Of a stretch of DNA of 64,000 bases, positions 9,183 through 17,416 are shown piece by piece. The translations under genes and the position numbers were made by a program. The notes under the pieces were generated by a model. That model worked only from the letters and a program-made list of their open reading frames with translations, had not been told where the DNA came from and searched no databases. Origin of the DNA: Clostridia bacterium (GTDB taxonomy: Bacteria; Bacillota; Clostridia; TANB77; CAG-508); the NCBI GenBank assembly GCA_017404545.1, contig JAFRCC010000025.1:124001-188000 (forward strand), given 5' to 3'. The number at the start of each line of letters is the position of its first letter. Positions within the stretch are counted from its first letter, which is position 1.

Positions 9183-9518
9183 TTATTCATTATCTAATGT
9201 ATATTTAATAGCCATATTTACTAACTTTTGAATTGAAACATCATATTTAACTCTCATTTTTTCTAATTTATCCCACATAGTTTGTCTTAATCTAATAGAG
9301 GCTTTTATAGTGATTTCATTCTCAGATTTCTTATAGTAAACAATTTTATTACCCTTAATTTCAAAATTTTCAACGCAAGCATCAACTAATTTGCTGATTG
9401 AAGTATCAAGCTCTTTTTCAGAGATATACTTTAATTTAGAGTATAAATTGTTTTCGATTTGTATAGTTCTATAAGTCCATTCTTGCTTTTCATAAAACCT
9501 GTAAAATGCCTTATTCAT
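9183..9518 (-). CDS. Tandem ribbon-helix-helix-like DNA-binding protein
   Basis: 111 residues with two similar halves: a beta-strand-like IQIENNLYSKLKYISE segment followed by SISKLVDACVENF, and ASIRLRQTMWDKLEKM followed by SIQKLVNMAIKYTL. Each looks like a MetJ/Arc ribbon-helix-helix unit, so one chain could act like a dimer. On the minus strand, AAGGAGGTTTATAT precedes the ATG. It is divergent from the gene at 9666, whose promoter carries a 7-bp palindrome. I infer that this is an ICE repressor, possibly of its own region; the family assignment is by pattern only. Confidence 0.6.
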   Translation of the reverse strand: MNKAFYRFYEKQEWTYRTIQIENNLYSKLKYISEKELDTSISKLVDACVENFEIKGNKIVYYKKSENEITIKASIRLRQTMWDKLEKMRVKYDVSIQKLVNMAIKYTLDNE

Positions 9519-9606
9519 ATATAAACCTCCTTAATATTTATCTATTATTAATTATGGATTATATTTAATTTTTTATTAAAATATAACCTGTATTAATAAC
9601 AATGAT

Positions 9607-9644
9607 TAACCATCGTTGACTATGGTTAGAACAAATGTTATAAT
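9607..9644 (+). promoter_or_regulatory. Promoter with palindromic operator wrapped around the -35 box
   Basis: TTGACT (9616-9621), 17 bp, TATAAT (9639-9644). The palindrome TAACCAT (9607-9613) / ATGGTTA (9622-9628) flanks the -35 hexamer exactly, so a bound protein would block RNA polymerase. The divergent RHH gene is the likely source of the repressor. Confidence 0.75.
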
Positions 9645-9665
9645 AATTTAAAGGATGTGAGGAAA

Positions 9666-9899
9666 ATGAATAGCAATAAAGATGGAAGAATTAACATAGA
9701 TTTTAATGTACCATTCTATATTTTTGAGGATTTAATCGAGTATGTAGAACTAACAGCACAAGGAAAGCCTACAGGTACAAGATGGGAAAAAATAAGAGCA
9801 CTATTGGGGTTAGCTAAAATCAACGAAAGGCTCACAGAAGAACAGGTAAAGTATATAGAAGATACGTATTGTAGAGAAAAAATATCACTTAGTCATTAG
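9666..9899 (+). CDS. Small ICE protein, unknown function
   Basis: 77 residues from ATG 9666, after GGATGTGAGG. It is soluble, without membrane segment; motifs IDFNVPFYIFEDLIEYVEL and GTRWEKIRALLGLAKIN. It could be a small DNA-binding or anti-repressor-like protein, because it is transcribed alone from an operator-controlled promoter opposite a ribbon-helix-helix gene. Its last codons form one arm of the terminator at 9881-9912. Not recognised. Confidence 0.6.
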   Translation: MNSNKDGRINIDFNVPFYIFEDLIEYVELTAQGKPTGTRWEKIRALLGLAKINERLTEEQVKYIEDTYCREKISLSH

Positions 9900-9912
9900 G
9901 TTAAGTGATATT
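9881..9912 (+). terminator. Terminator overlapping the end of the 9666 gene
   Basis: AATATCACTTA (9881-9891) pairs with TAAGTGATATT (9902-9912), then T residues. It insulates the small gene from promoter P3, which starts 5 bp later. Confidence 0.75.
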
Positions 9913-9916
9913 TTTA

Positions 9917-9971
9917 TTTCAAAATCCTTTCAAAAACACTTCATTGTTTTTGCTATAAAACTAATTATAAT
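9917..9971 (+). promoter_or_regulatory. ICE promoter P3 with three 11-bp phased repeats
   Basis: Repeats start at 9917 (TTTC), 9928 (TTTC) and 9939 (CTTC), 11 bp apart. TTGTTT (9944-9949) is followed by 16 bp and TATAAT (9966-9971), matching P1 and P2. Confidence 0.8.
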
Positions 9972-10028
9972 TATATTATAAGGTTTTAATAAAGCTCCTT
10001 TCATAAAAATTATTAAACCTTAGAGAAA

Positions 10029-10080
10029 GATAGAAAAATTAAGATGCGTAAGGCGGTCTTAGATCTTCTATCTTTTTTTT
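10029..10080 (+). terminator. Leader terminator (attenuator) after P3
   Basis: GATAGAA (10029-10035) pairs with TTCTATC (10066-10072), and an inner TAAGA (10040-10044) pairs with TCTTA (10057-10061). Eight T follow. It precedes the ribosome site of the 10109 gene. Confidence 0.7.
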
Positions 10081-10108
10081 ATTTTTATACAAGAAAGAGG
10101 TGTTTTTA

Positions 10109-11290
10109 ATGGAGAAAGACAAAATAATTACATACAGAATTAATGATGAAAAAATAACAAATGATAAGGATAAGGATAAAGGTTTCAAGGTGTTTTATAC
10201 ACTTGAAAGAAAAAACGGCAGTATTTCATATTGTTTAGAAAGTTTATACAGAGAAACTCTTAATATAAATAAAATTAATGGGTATGAAAAAATGCTATTA
10301 AATATATGTTTTTCTAACTTTTATGGCAATAAAGAAATTCCAAATGAATTTAAAAGCATAATTACAATAGAGGAAGTACCTAGGGTAATAAAACAAGGAT
10401 TTAATACAAGATATGAACTATATAAGGATTTATGTCATTTGAGGAGAACTTCTCCTTCAACCTATGGATATATTCTTGCTATTGATGAATGGGTAAAGGG
10501 ATTTGAAAAAAGTATGCTAAAATTTGCAAGTTCTGATCCAGAGATGTTTGATGATTATATAGAATATAAAGTTTTATCAGAGATTGCACAAAAAGAAGCT
10601 AGTAAAAAAGGCTCTTATGGTACTTTAGAGGCTACAATGAGTTACTACTTAGGAAAATATAAGATTAAAGATTTTAAACGAAATGAAATAATTGATAGCT
10701 CTATGTATAGCAGAATAAAGAACGTATATGATACAGCATTAACTAAAAAAGTTTTAAATAGCTATGATGAACTATTTGAAAAAATACCAGAAGAATATAA
10801 AGTGAAATATTATAACGTTCTAAAACCTGATAAAAATAAAGATGAATTTCAAAATTATCGTGATTTAAGTATAAAACTAAAAATATTAGAGAGCATTGAG
10901 AAAATAGAATCTGTTGATTCAAAAGTTAAAGTTTTAGTTTTGTGGTCAGAGAGGTCAGATATTTTTAAAACAAGAGATGGGTTAAATCAAAAAGAAAAAA
11001 CACAAGTTTACACATTAGAAGAAATGGATGAATTGGTACGTAGAAATTACATTGAAGTAAAAAAGGATAACGAAATATATGATAAAACAAAATTTCTTAT
11101 TCTAACTGATATGGAAACAGATATAGAATTATCTACTATTGACATTATAGATGTAGGCGTATCTTATACAGAATCTTTTACAAATTATTTAGAGCACTAC
11201 TATTCAACAGATTTTATAGAAAAGCTTAGTAAATTTGATCCTTATTTGAAAAATCAAGCTACCGTCATGGAGGAGGAGGACGAGTTATGA
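10109..11290 (+). CDS. Unknown ICE accessory protein, 393 residues
   Basis: First gene of the P3 operon. ATG 10109 follows AAAGAGGTG by 7 bp; an upstream GTG at 10100 is less well placed. The protein is soluble and rich in Lys, Glu and Tyr, with no motif I can name. The C-terminus MEEEDEL is encoded by the GAGGAGGAGG ribosome site of the next gene, and the TGA stop overlaps the next ATG (ATGA), so the two are translationally coupled. ICE accessory genes of this kind are often called DUF or LPD proteins; I cannot assign a function. Confidence 0.65.
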   Translation: MEKDKIITYRINDEKITNDKDKDKGFKVFYTLERKNGSISYCLESLYRETLNINKINGYEKMLLNICFSNFYGNKEIPNEFKSIITIEEVPRVIKQGFNTRYELYKDLCHLRRTSPSTYGYILAIDEWVKGFEKSMLKFASSDPEMFDDYIEYKVLSEIAQKEASKKGSYGTLEATMSYYLGKYKIKDFKRNEIIDSSMYSRIKNVYDTALTKKVLNSYDELFEKIPEEYKVKYYNVLKPDKNKDEFQNYRDLSIKLKILESIEKIESVDSKVKVLVLWSERSDIFKTRDGLNQKEKTQVYTLEEMDELVRRNYIEVKKDNEIYDKTKFLILTDMETDIELSTIDIIDVGVSYTESFTNYLEHYYSTDFIEKLSKFDPYLKNQATVMEEEDEL

Positions 11291-11736
11291 AAGAAAATAA
11301 ATATGTTAAATTAAAGGAAAAACAGCAAGAAGAAATAAACGAATTTCCTATCAAATATGCTTTTGGGGATAAACAATTTGAAAATGCAATGAGAGAATTA
11401 GGATTAACTGTAAATGATATTGATAAAGTTATTGGTGTTGGATATGGTGGAGGTTTTATGCTGAAAGAAGATTATCCAAAATACAAGGAAATGCTTAGTC
11501 GACAATACGAAGAAATACAATATGAAATATTAAATGATAGAGAAGGAACAGGATTTATAAAAGATATGTTCTCATATGAACTTGCTAATCATGAATATGG
11601 CTATACAAGGGAACTTGACGAAACTCTGATTGCCCTTGGAATTACATATAACGATATAGAAGAAAATGAGAATCTGCAAAAAGGTTTGAACTTGGCAATT
11701 AAAGACTACGATAGAGCAGAAGAGGAGGAATTGTAA
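11287..11736 (+). CDS. Unknown ICE accessory protein, 149 residues
   Basis: ATG overlaps the stop of the previous gene. A charged soluble protein with a repeated pattern: AMRELGLTVNDIDKVIGVGYGGG near residue 35 and ETLIALGITYNDIEENENL near residue 115. It may thus hold two related helical units. The acidic end RAEEEEL is encoded by the ribosome site of the next gene. Not recognised beyond an ICE-associated hypothetical. Confidence 0.65.
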   Translation: MKENKYVKLKEKQQEEINEFPIKYAFGDKQFENAMRELGLTVNDIDKVIGVGYGGGFMLKEDYPKYKEMLSRQYEEIQYEILNDREGTGFIKDMFSYELANHEYGYTRELDETLIALGITYNDIEENENLQKGLNLAIKDYDRAEEEEL

Positions 11737-11738
11737 TA

Positions 11739-12101
11739 ATGGCAAAAAGAGAATTTGAATTATATGAAAATCTTTCATCTGAGCAAAGAATACACATTTC
11801 AGATTTTGAAATTATTAGTGCGATTAGAAATTATCCTTGGGAAACAGCACTAAATCCAATAAATACACAGGAAACAGAAGAAAGACTTTTTGATGTGATA
11901 CACACAGTATGGCTTAAAGATGAAGAAAATGTCGAAATTTCATATATAGCTGACAAAATTATAGAAGCATGGGCTAATGATTTAGTTTCATTAGATACAT
12001 TAGAAAAATCAAGCCGATATGCAGTTTTAGATTGTGTTTATGGTGTGGGAGACTTTTCGGATTTAGAGAAAGAGAATTTTGAAGAAGAGGAGGAATTATA
12101 A
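11739..12101 (+). CDS. Unknown ICE accessory protein, 120 residues
   Basis: Acidic soluble protein, starting 2 bp after the previous stop and using the ribosome site embedded in that gene. It contains Trp-rich helical stretches (AIRNYPWETALNP, IEAWANDLVSL). The end FEEEEEL again results from the AGAGGAGGAA site for the next gene. No family recognised. Confidence 0.62.
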   Translation: MAKREFELYENLSSEQRIHISDFEIISAIRNYPWETALNPINTQETEERLFDVIHTVWLKDEENVEISYIADKIIEAWANDLVSLDTLEKSSRYAVLDCVYGVGDFSDLEKENFEEEEEL

Positions 12102-12102
12102 A

Positions 12103-13173
12103 ATGGACGATATTTATTCAGGGTACGCAGGAGAAAGCGAGTACAGAAAAAATTTAATATCACATATTTCACATACTAGATATGAGAATTTAAAAGAAAT
12201 ATGTAGTGGATTAAACTATGCTTTTTCAACGTATGATTTAATTAGATTAGCTGAAGGATATAAAAATGGAAATAATAGTCTAAAAGAAAAAATAGAATAT
12301 ATTTTAACAGACTGTAATTTTCATTCTGAATGTAGTTTATTAGAAGAAGGAAAAGCTGATGAATTTATTAAGAATTGTAAAAGATTAATAGAAGAAGATA
12401 TAGAAAAAAATGTATTAGATATTTTTGAACGTGAATATTTGGAAAATAGAGCAGATTCTTTTATTCCCGCAAATTCCGATTTGCTTAAAGAATGTACCAT
12501 ACAAGAGCTATATTACTTGGTAGATAAAGGCTTTATTCAAGTAAGAGATTGTGATGCACTAGCATTTGAATTAACAGATGAACAAAAAAAAGTCTGCGAC
12601 ATGGAACAACTTAAAAGTTCTGATAAAAGGTTAGATTATGCTAGTTATCAAAGAATTATAAATACAGCTTTAGAAAATACTTCAAGTGGAAACTGGCGTA
12701 TAGATCTGGTAAATGAATATGGATTGAATAAGTCCGAAATAAAAGACTTTCAAGAATTTCTGAGTAAAGACGAAAGAGTAAGCGATATAGAATGGTCAAA
12801 TGGTAATACCGAAGTAGATATAATTTTTTACTTAAAATACTGTCCTAATGCCGAAGAAGATGAATATGACGAGTCTAAATATACAGAAATTGATGCTAAA
12901 AATCCACTTTTAAAAGGTTGGAAATGGGGATATTTTAATGATGGATCAGGCTCATTAATAAGTCCCTCAGGAAAAGAGTATTTTATATTTGATTGGAGTA
13001 CAAAAGAATATAAAACATATAAAGATAGTCCATGGGATTTACATCACGATGATATTACTGGAAAAAGTGATTTTAAAAGCTTTGAAAAGTATGCTGAAGA
13101 TTATGCGGTTGAAAATTTATTAAAATTAGAAGATAGTATAGAAAATAAAAATGATGAAGAGGAATGTTTGTAA
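12103..13173 (+). CDS. Unknown ICE accessory protein, 356 residues
   Basis: ATG 12103 begins 1 bp after the previous stop and 8 bp after AGGAGG. A large soluble acidic protein. The C-terminal third (GWKWGYFNDGSGSLISP and FDWSTKEYKTY) resembles a small beta-rich module. It ends with DEEECL. Function unknown. The whole run of four coupled genes looks like one module made in fixed ratio. Confidence 0.62.
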   Translation: MDDIYSGYAGESEYRKNLISHISHTRYENLKEICSGLNYAFSTYDLIRLAEGYKNGNNSLKEKIEYILTDCNFHSECSLLEEGKADEFIKNCKRLIEEDIEKNVLDIFEREYLENRADSFIPANSDLLKECTIQELYYLVDKGFIQVRDCDALAFELTDEQKKVCDMEQLKSSDKRLDYASYQRIINTALENTSSGNWRIDLVNEYGLNKSEIKDFQEFLSKDERVSDIEWSNGNTEVDIIFYLKYCPNAEEDEYDESKYTEIDAKNPLLKGWKWGYFNDGSGSLISPSGKEYFIFDWSTKEYKTYKDSPWDLHHDDITGKSDFKSFEKYAEDYAVENLLKLEDSIENKNDEEECL

Positions 13174-13187
13174 TGGGGGTGTAACTT

Positions 13188-14111
13188 ATGGAAGAAAATC
13201 AAGTAACAAAAATCGTATATTTTTGGAGTTCAGGGGAAAAATTCCAAAATGATGATATTGATAGAATATATGATGAGATGAACTACAATTATTATTCGCC
13301 TTCAAATTTAGCTAATGGTCTAACTGAAGAAGATTATGGAGCTTTTACTGACAAAAGCTTTGACGAAGCTAAAGAAATTGCAAAGGGAAAGGTTATCAAT
13401 TTAGATAAAGCTTATTCGTTTTGTTATTTAGTTAAACAAGACATTTCTTTACCTGAAGATGAGTGGAAAAAAATTACTAATGAAAATGGTATAGTAAATC
13501 TAACTAAGCTAGGTATGAATAAATTTCCTGAGTTTACTGAACCTGCATATAGTATAGCAAAAAATTATAATGATAGAGAGGCTTTAGAGCATAATATTTT
13601 TGAAGAGAATACAATACATATTAACCCTCAAAAATTAGTAAATCCAACTGTGCTTGATTTAGTTACATCTGACAATAATCAAAGGTTCAGATTATTAAAT
13701 AATTTATATTTGTTTGCTGATAAAACAGGAATATTTAGTGAAAAATATTCCAAAGATTTATCGAAGTTAAACAAATATATACGAGAAGAAAATCAGTCAA
13801 AAACAAGCAAAATACAAACTTTAGATAGGTTAGGCAAGACTATGCAAAGTGCTATTCCTTTAAAGGTACTTTGTTATATGATTTCAGATGCAATATTACT
13901 TTTGGGTAAGAAAAAAGAATATTCGCAAGAGCAAATTTCAAATTTTGAAAAAGAGAAAGAGCAAATGATAAAATCCATTAGAGATTATGCAAAAAAAAAT
14001 GAAATTGATGTAGAGGATATTTTTGATAAAGACGGCAAATTGAAACCACGCTCCGAAACAATAGAGAAATTTATAGATAATTCAATTAAAGATGATAATG
14101 AGTATCTATGA
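13188..14111 (+). CDS. Unknown ICE accessory protein, 307 residues
   Basis: ATG 13188 follows GGGGGTG. A soluble protein whose N-terminal part (TKIVYFWSSGEKFQNDD) and mid part (NPTVLDLVTSDNNQRFRLLNNLYLF) do not match a family I know. It ends with a Lys/Glu-rich coiled stretch (FEKEKEQMIKSIRDYAKK). It is the last gene of the P3 operon. The 157-bp gap that follows holds no gene; I see only AT-rich sequence and an A-T tract near 14190-14205. Confidence 0.6.
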   Translation: MEENQVTKIVYFWSSGEKFQNDDIDRIYDEMNYNYYSPSNLANGLTEEDYGAFTDKSFDEAKEIAKGKVINLDKAYSFCYLVKQDISLPEDEWKKITNENGIVNLTKLGMNKFPEFTEPAYSIAKNYNDREALEHNIFEENTIHINPQKLVNPTVLDLVTSDNNQRFRLLNNLYLFADKTGIFSEKYSKDLSKLNKYIREENQSKTSKIQTLDRLGKTMQSAIPLKVLCYMISDAILLLGKKKEYSQEQISNFEKEKEQMIKSIRDYAKKNEIDVEDIFDKDGKLKPRSETIEKFIDNSIKDDNEYL

Positions 14112-14268
14112 CTGAAGTATAATTCTAAATTATGATGTCAAGATAGAAATATGAATCTTTTGAAAATTAAAAAATTACTGTTAGAAGCGAAAAAAAATTT
14201 GGTTTTTTTGCACCTAATTTAGCAAATAAATGTTATCTTATATGTAGTAGGAATGAAAGGAGTTTTTT

Positions 14269-14799
14269 ATGGAAGAGTTAATCATAAAAGCTAAAAATGG
14301 TGACAGAGATGCATATACAGAGTTAATACATTTCATTCAAAGTGATTTATATAGAATAGCAAAGACCAGATTAAGTGATGATAACGACATAAGTGATGCA
14401 ATACAAGAAACTATGATAAAAACGTACAAAAAAATAAAGAGGTTAAGGGATAATTCTAAATTTAAAAGTTGGATAATAAAGATATTAATTAATGAATGCA
14501 ACTTCATATATAAGAAAAAAAAGAAACAAGAGAATATTTTTGAAAAAATTAAAAGTAGTAGTATGGATTACGATGACAAATGTATGTATGATATGGAATC
14601 GAAGATGGACTTTGATTTATTGATTGGTAGATTAGATTATGAAGAAAGGCTTATCATCACCCTCTACTATAATAGTGGATTATCGTGTAGTGAAATAGCA
14701 AGTATACTAAGTATGAATGTTAATACAGTCAAAAGTAAACTAACAAGATCAAAGAATAAAATCCTAAAATATAATAAAGGGGGTGTACTACATGAATAA
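14269..14799 (+). CDS. ECF-type RNA polymerase sigma factor
   Basis: 176 residues with sigma-70 region 2 (about 12-80, including DAIQETMIKTYKKIKRLRDNSKFKSWI) and region 4 (about 118-170, with LSCSEIASILSMNVNTVKSKLTRSK as helix-turn-helix). AAAGGAG precedes the ATG. The end overlaps the next gene by 8 bp. That gene is a membrane anti-sigma factor, so this is a classic ECF pair. It probably switches on a small set of ICE or host genes after an envelope signal. Confidence 0.88.
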   Translation: MEELIIKAKNGDRDAYTELIHFIQSDLYRIAKTRLSDDNDISDAIQETMIKTYKKIKRLRDNSKFKSWIIKILINECNFIYKKKKKQENIFEKIKSSSMDYDDKCMYDMESKMDFDLLIGRLDYEERLIITLYYNSGLSCSEIASILSMNVNTVKSKLTRSKNKILKYNKGGVLHE

Positions 14800-15790
14800 A
14801 AAACGTGATGAATTAGATGATGTGTTGTTTGAACACTTTAAAAATAAAAATATACCTAGTAGTATATCCGAAGGGATAGATAAAGCTCTTTATAAGTATA
14901 ATGATAAACAGAAAAGTATTAGTAGGATAAAAAAAGCAATAATAGCGATAACAAGTATTTGTACTATAACTGGGGGAATTGTTTTTGCAAGCACAATAGT
15001 ACGAAATTTATTTAGTTATAACCATAGCATCGAGCAAGCTGTAGAAAACAATTATGTTCAAAATATTGATATGGATTATATAAGCACAGATGATTTATCG
15101 TTTAAGGTTAGTTACTTAGTAATGGATGATATAAATTTCAATTTAGTATTCGATTTTATTGTTAATGATAATTTGGAAGATTATCAAGGCATTACACTTA
15201 ATAATCTAAAGATAACAGATGACCAAGGAAATCAAATTATAAATGATACAGAGGGGGATGAATTATATAATAATTATGCATTATTACATAGTTCATGGAA
15301 AATAATTGAAAAAAAGGATAATTGCATAAGGCAGATATTAACGGCAAATTCATTTAATTTTCCAGAAAGTAATGCATTATATATTTCTTTTAGTGGAGTG
15401 ACTGTGTACAAAGTTGATAATGGTAATGCGAAGACAAGAAAATATAATGGAGACTGGTTATTAGAAATTAATGTTGAGGAACAATTAAAAAACAGGAGCA
15501 TAAAATTCTACAAGTGTAGCGACAAACGAGTAGAAGCTGTTAAAATAACAAATAGTGGGTTTGTTATAAAGGTAAAATCAGAAGATTATTTAGAAAATCT
15601 ACAATTGTACGATGACAAAGGAAATCAATATAAAATGATTTACAATGTACAAAATAGGAATATGGACTTAAAGAAGTATGTTGATGATGAGTGGATTATC
15701 TTCTTTGATACATGTGTTTATGACGAGGTTAGGGAATATACTTTAGTGATTGATGGGTCAGAGTTCCTGCTATATTCAGAGGAAGATTAG
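14792..15790 (+). CDS. Membrane anti-sigma factor with DUF4179-like outer region
   Basis: About 332 residues from ATG 14792, after AAAGGGGGTG; a start at 14783 is less likely. A short cytoplasmic, charged region (about 1-45) should bind the sigma factor. One membrane helix (about 47-68, AIIAITSICTITGGIVFAS) follows, then a large outer domain of beta-rich type, as in DUF4179 anti-sigma factors next to ECF genes. The 8-bp overlap with the sigma gene implies coupled, balanced synthesis. Confidence 0.75.
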   Translation: MNKKRDELDDVLFEHFKNKNIPSSISEGIDKALYKYNDKQKSISRIKKAIIAITSICTITGGIVFASTIVRNLFSYNHSIEQAVENNYVQNIDMDYISTDDLSFKVSYLVMDDINFNLVFDFIVNDNLEDYQGITLNNLKITDDQGNQIINDTEGDELYNNYALLHSSWKIIEKKDNCIRQILTANSFNFPESNALYISFSGVTVYKVDNGNAKTRKYNGDWLLEINVEEQLKNRSIKFYKCSDKRVEAVKITNSGFVIKVKSEDYLENLQLYDDKGNQYKMIYNVQNRNMDLKKYVDDEWIIFFDTCVYDEVREYTLVIDGSEFLLYSEED

Positions 15791-15842
15791 AATAGAAAAC
15801 ATTTTTTATCCTGTAGAACATTATATTTGAGGTTTTACAGGA

Positions 15843-15873
15843 TAAAAAAACACAGATGCCAAGTGCATCTGTG
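15843..15873 (-). terminator. Terminator of the secreted-protein gene
   Basis: CACAGATGC (15851-15859) and GCATCTGTG (15865-15873) form a perfect 9-bp stem with a 5-base loop. On the minus strand a run of T follows (15850-15844). Confidence 0.8.
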
Positions 15874-15893
15874 AAAAGAAGGAAAGATGAAAT

Positions 15894-16424
15894 TTAATTC
15901 CAGCTATAAGTTGTTAAAGTAACGGTGACAGGACCACTGTATGTTCCTGTACTAGTGTTAGAATACTTGAAGTAACAGGTACCACCACCAGTGAAAGGAA
16001 TCCAGTCAACCTTGTGTGTTACACCGTCAGGATAGAATGTGTGCCAATCAGAGACGATACCTGAGCCACTGTACTTGCATACCTGAATCTTAACGGGAAC
16101 GGCACTGTTGGTAGAACCATCTGCCATCTTGATTTTGACTTCATATGCCATATAATTCCCATCCATTACGTGGTCGGAACCTCTCCGTACCCCAGAGAAA
16201 GTGAATGTTTCCGCAGGGTAATAGGATTTTACAGAACCACCTGTTCCAAGGTTAAAATTAACCATATCTGGATAGATGGTTGTCTCGTACGTGCAAATGA
16301 TAGCATCATCTGGAATATCAGAAGACGTATCAGAGATGTCCATTGCAGAAGCATGCTGAGAAACTATAGCAGTAGCCATAGCAACAGCGAGAGCTAATGC
16401 AGTAAAGTTTTTCCTTAATTTCAT
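15894..16424 (-). CDS. Small secreted protein of foreign composition
   Basis: 176 residues with a clear signal peptide (basic MKLRKN, hydrophobic ALALAVAMATAI, cleavage near HASA). The mature part is Thr/Ser/Gly/Tyr-rich, likely beta-sandwich, with no named domain. GGAGG precedes the ATG on the minus strand. Codon use (many GCC, ACC, GTC, CAG) is far richer in G+C than the neighbours, which marks it as a recent arrival. It contains an in-frame CGG at residue 80 (SGVRRGSD) that must be read as Arg: a +1 skip there would meet a stop within a few codons. It could be a bacteriocin-like, surface or decoy protein; unknown. Confidence 0.7.
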   Translation of the reverse strand: MKLRKNFTALALAVAMATAIVSQHASAMDISDTSSDIPDDAIICTYETTIYPDMVNFNLGTGGSVKSYYPAETFTFSGVRRGSDHVMDGNYMAYEVKIKMADGSTNSAVPVKIQVCKYSGSGIVSDWHTFYPDGVTHKVDWIPFTGGGTCYFKYSNTSTGTYSGPVTVTLTTYSWN

Positions 16425-16574
16425 CAGAAAACCTCCATAAGATAAAAGTTATATACATCTTCCTTCTTTTTTTTCAAAACAAAAAATGTCTTGATATAAA
16501 TAAAAAAGGTAAATTCCTTTACATTGCATTAGTGTACCAAAAAAATGCAAAAAGTGTAAAAAAGTTAAAAAAAG

Positions 16575-17312
16575 TTAAAATAAAATAGGATGTTTTATGT
16601 TTGATACTATTATAAATATAACTTCCTTAGGTGTAGGTTTTTCGTCATCACAAAGACCAAAATATTTGTTAAGAATCTCTTTTTTGCAGTCATAATACAT
16701 TTCATTTGTGGAATTTACAATATTTGTTTTTACGGTATTTATTTTAGTATGGTATTTATTGGCTATTAGTGGATACACTTGTTTTTCTAATTTTATTTTT
16801 TCGTGTTCAAAATTGGTACATAAAATTAGTATTGACTCGTATATATATTTAGTTCCAATATATGAAAAATTATAATTAACCTTTTTTAATTCACGTATAA
16901 TTTGGCTTTCAATTGAATTTTCAAAGCTTTTTTTTATTTCTATCAAATTATAAATTTTATTTAGAGCATATTCAAATCCATTACCTTTAGATATGAATGT
17001 ATATACATATTGATTATCTCTTATTTTTTGTATCATATCTGGTTCTCCAGATAATACAATTATTGAATTTCTATATTTAGAAATATTTTCTTCATCGATT
17101 TTTTTTAATATATCTATGCCACTATACTCAGGAAGCTTTAAATCTAGTAATATTATATCAATTTTATCAAATTCATTCATTATGACCTCTAAAGCTTCTT
17201 TTCCATCTGTAACGAATTTGAATAACCTGACATCTGGATTTTGTTCCATTACTTTATTTATTATATTTTTAGAATAACTATAATTATCATCTACAAACAA
17301 TATATTAATCAT
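16575..17312 (-). CDS. Spo0A-like response regulator on the ICE (copy 2)
   Basis: 245 residues. The receiver domain (1-125) has the acidic pair in FVDDN, the phospho-acceptor Asp in ILLDLKLPEYSG and the Lys in FISKG. The C-terminal part (about 135-245, with FSYIGTKYIYESI, YPLIANKYHTKINTVKTNI and CDDEKPTPKEVIF) resembles the Spo0A DNA-binding domain. Host Spo0A controls sporulation and much stationary-phase physiology. A copy on an ICE may respond to the same phosphorelay or compete for it. No histidine kinase is next to it. It lies 104 bp from a second such gene. Confidence 0.75.
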   Translation of the reverse strand: MINILFVDDNYSYSKNIINKVMEQNPDVRLFKFVTDGKEALEVIMNEFDKIDIILLDLKLPEYSGIDILKKIDEENISKYRNSIIVLSGEPDMIQKIRDNQYVYTFISKGNGFEYALNKIYNLIEIKKSFENSIESQIIRELKKVNYNFSYIGTKYIYESILILCTNFEHEKIKLEKQVYPLIANKYHTKINTVKTNIVNSTNEMYYDCKKEILNKYFGLCDDEKPTPKEVIFIIVSNIKHPILF

Positions 17313-17416
17313 GATTATCCCTCCTACAGATTAGATAATCATTATACAGAAATTGGGTGCATAAAGTAAAAAAAAATAAAATATTGTCGTTAAATATCAT
17401 TAATAAATACAAAGTA

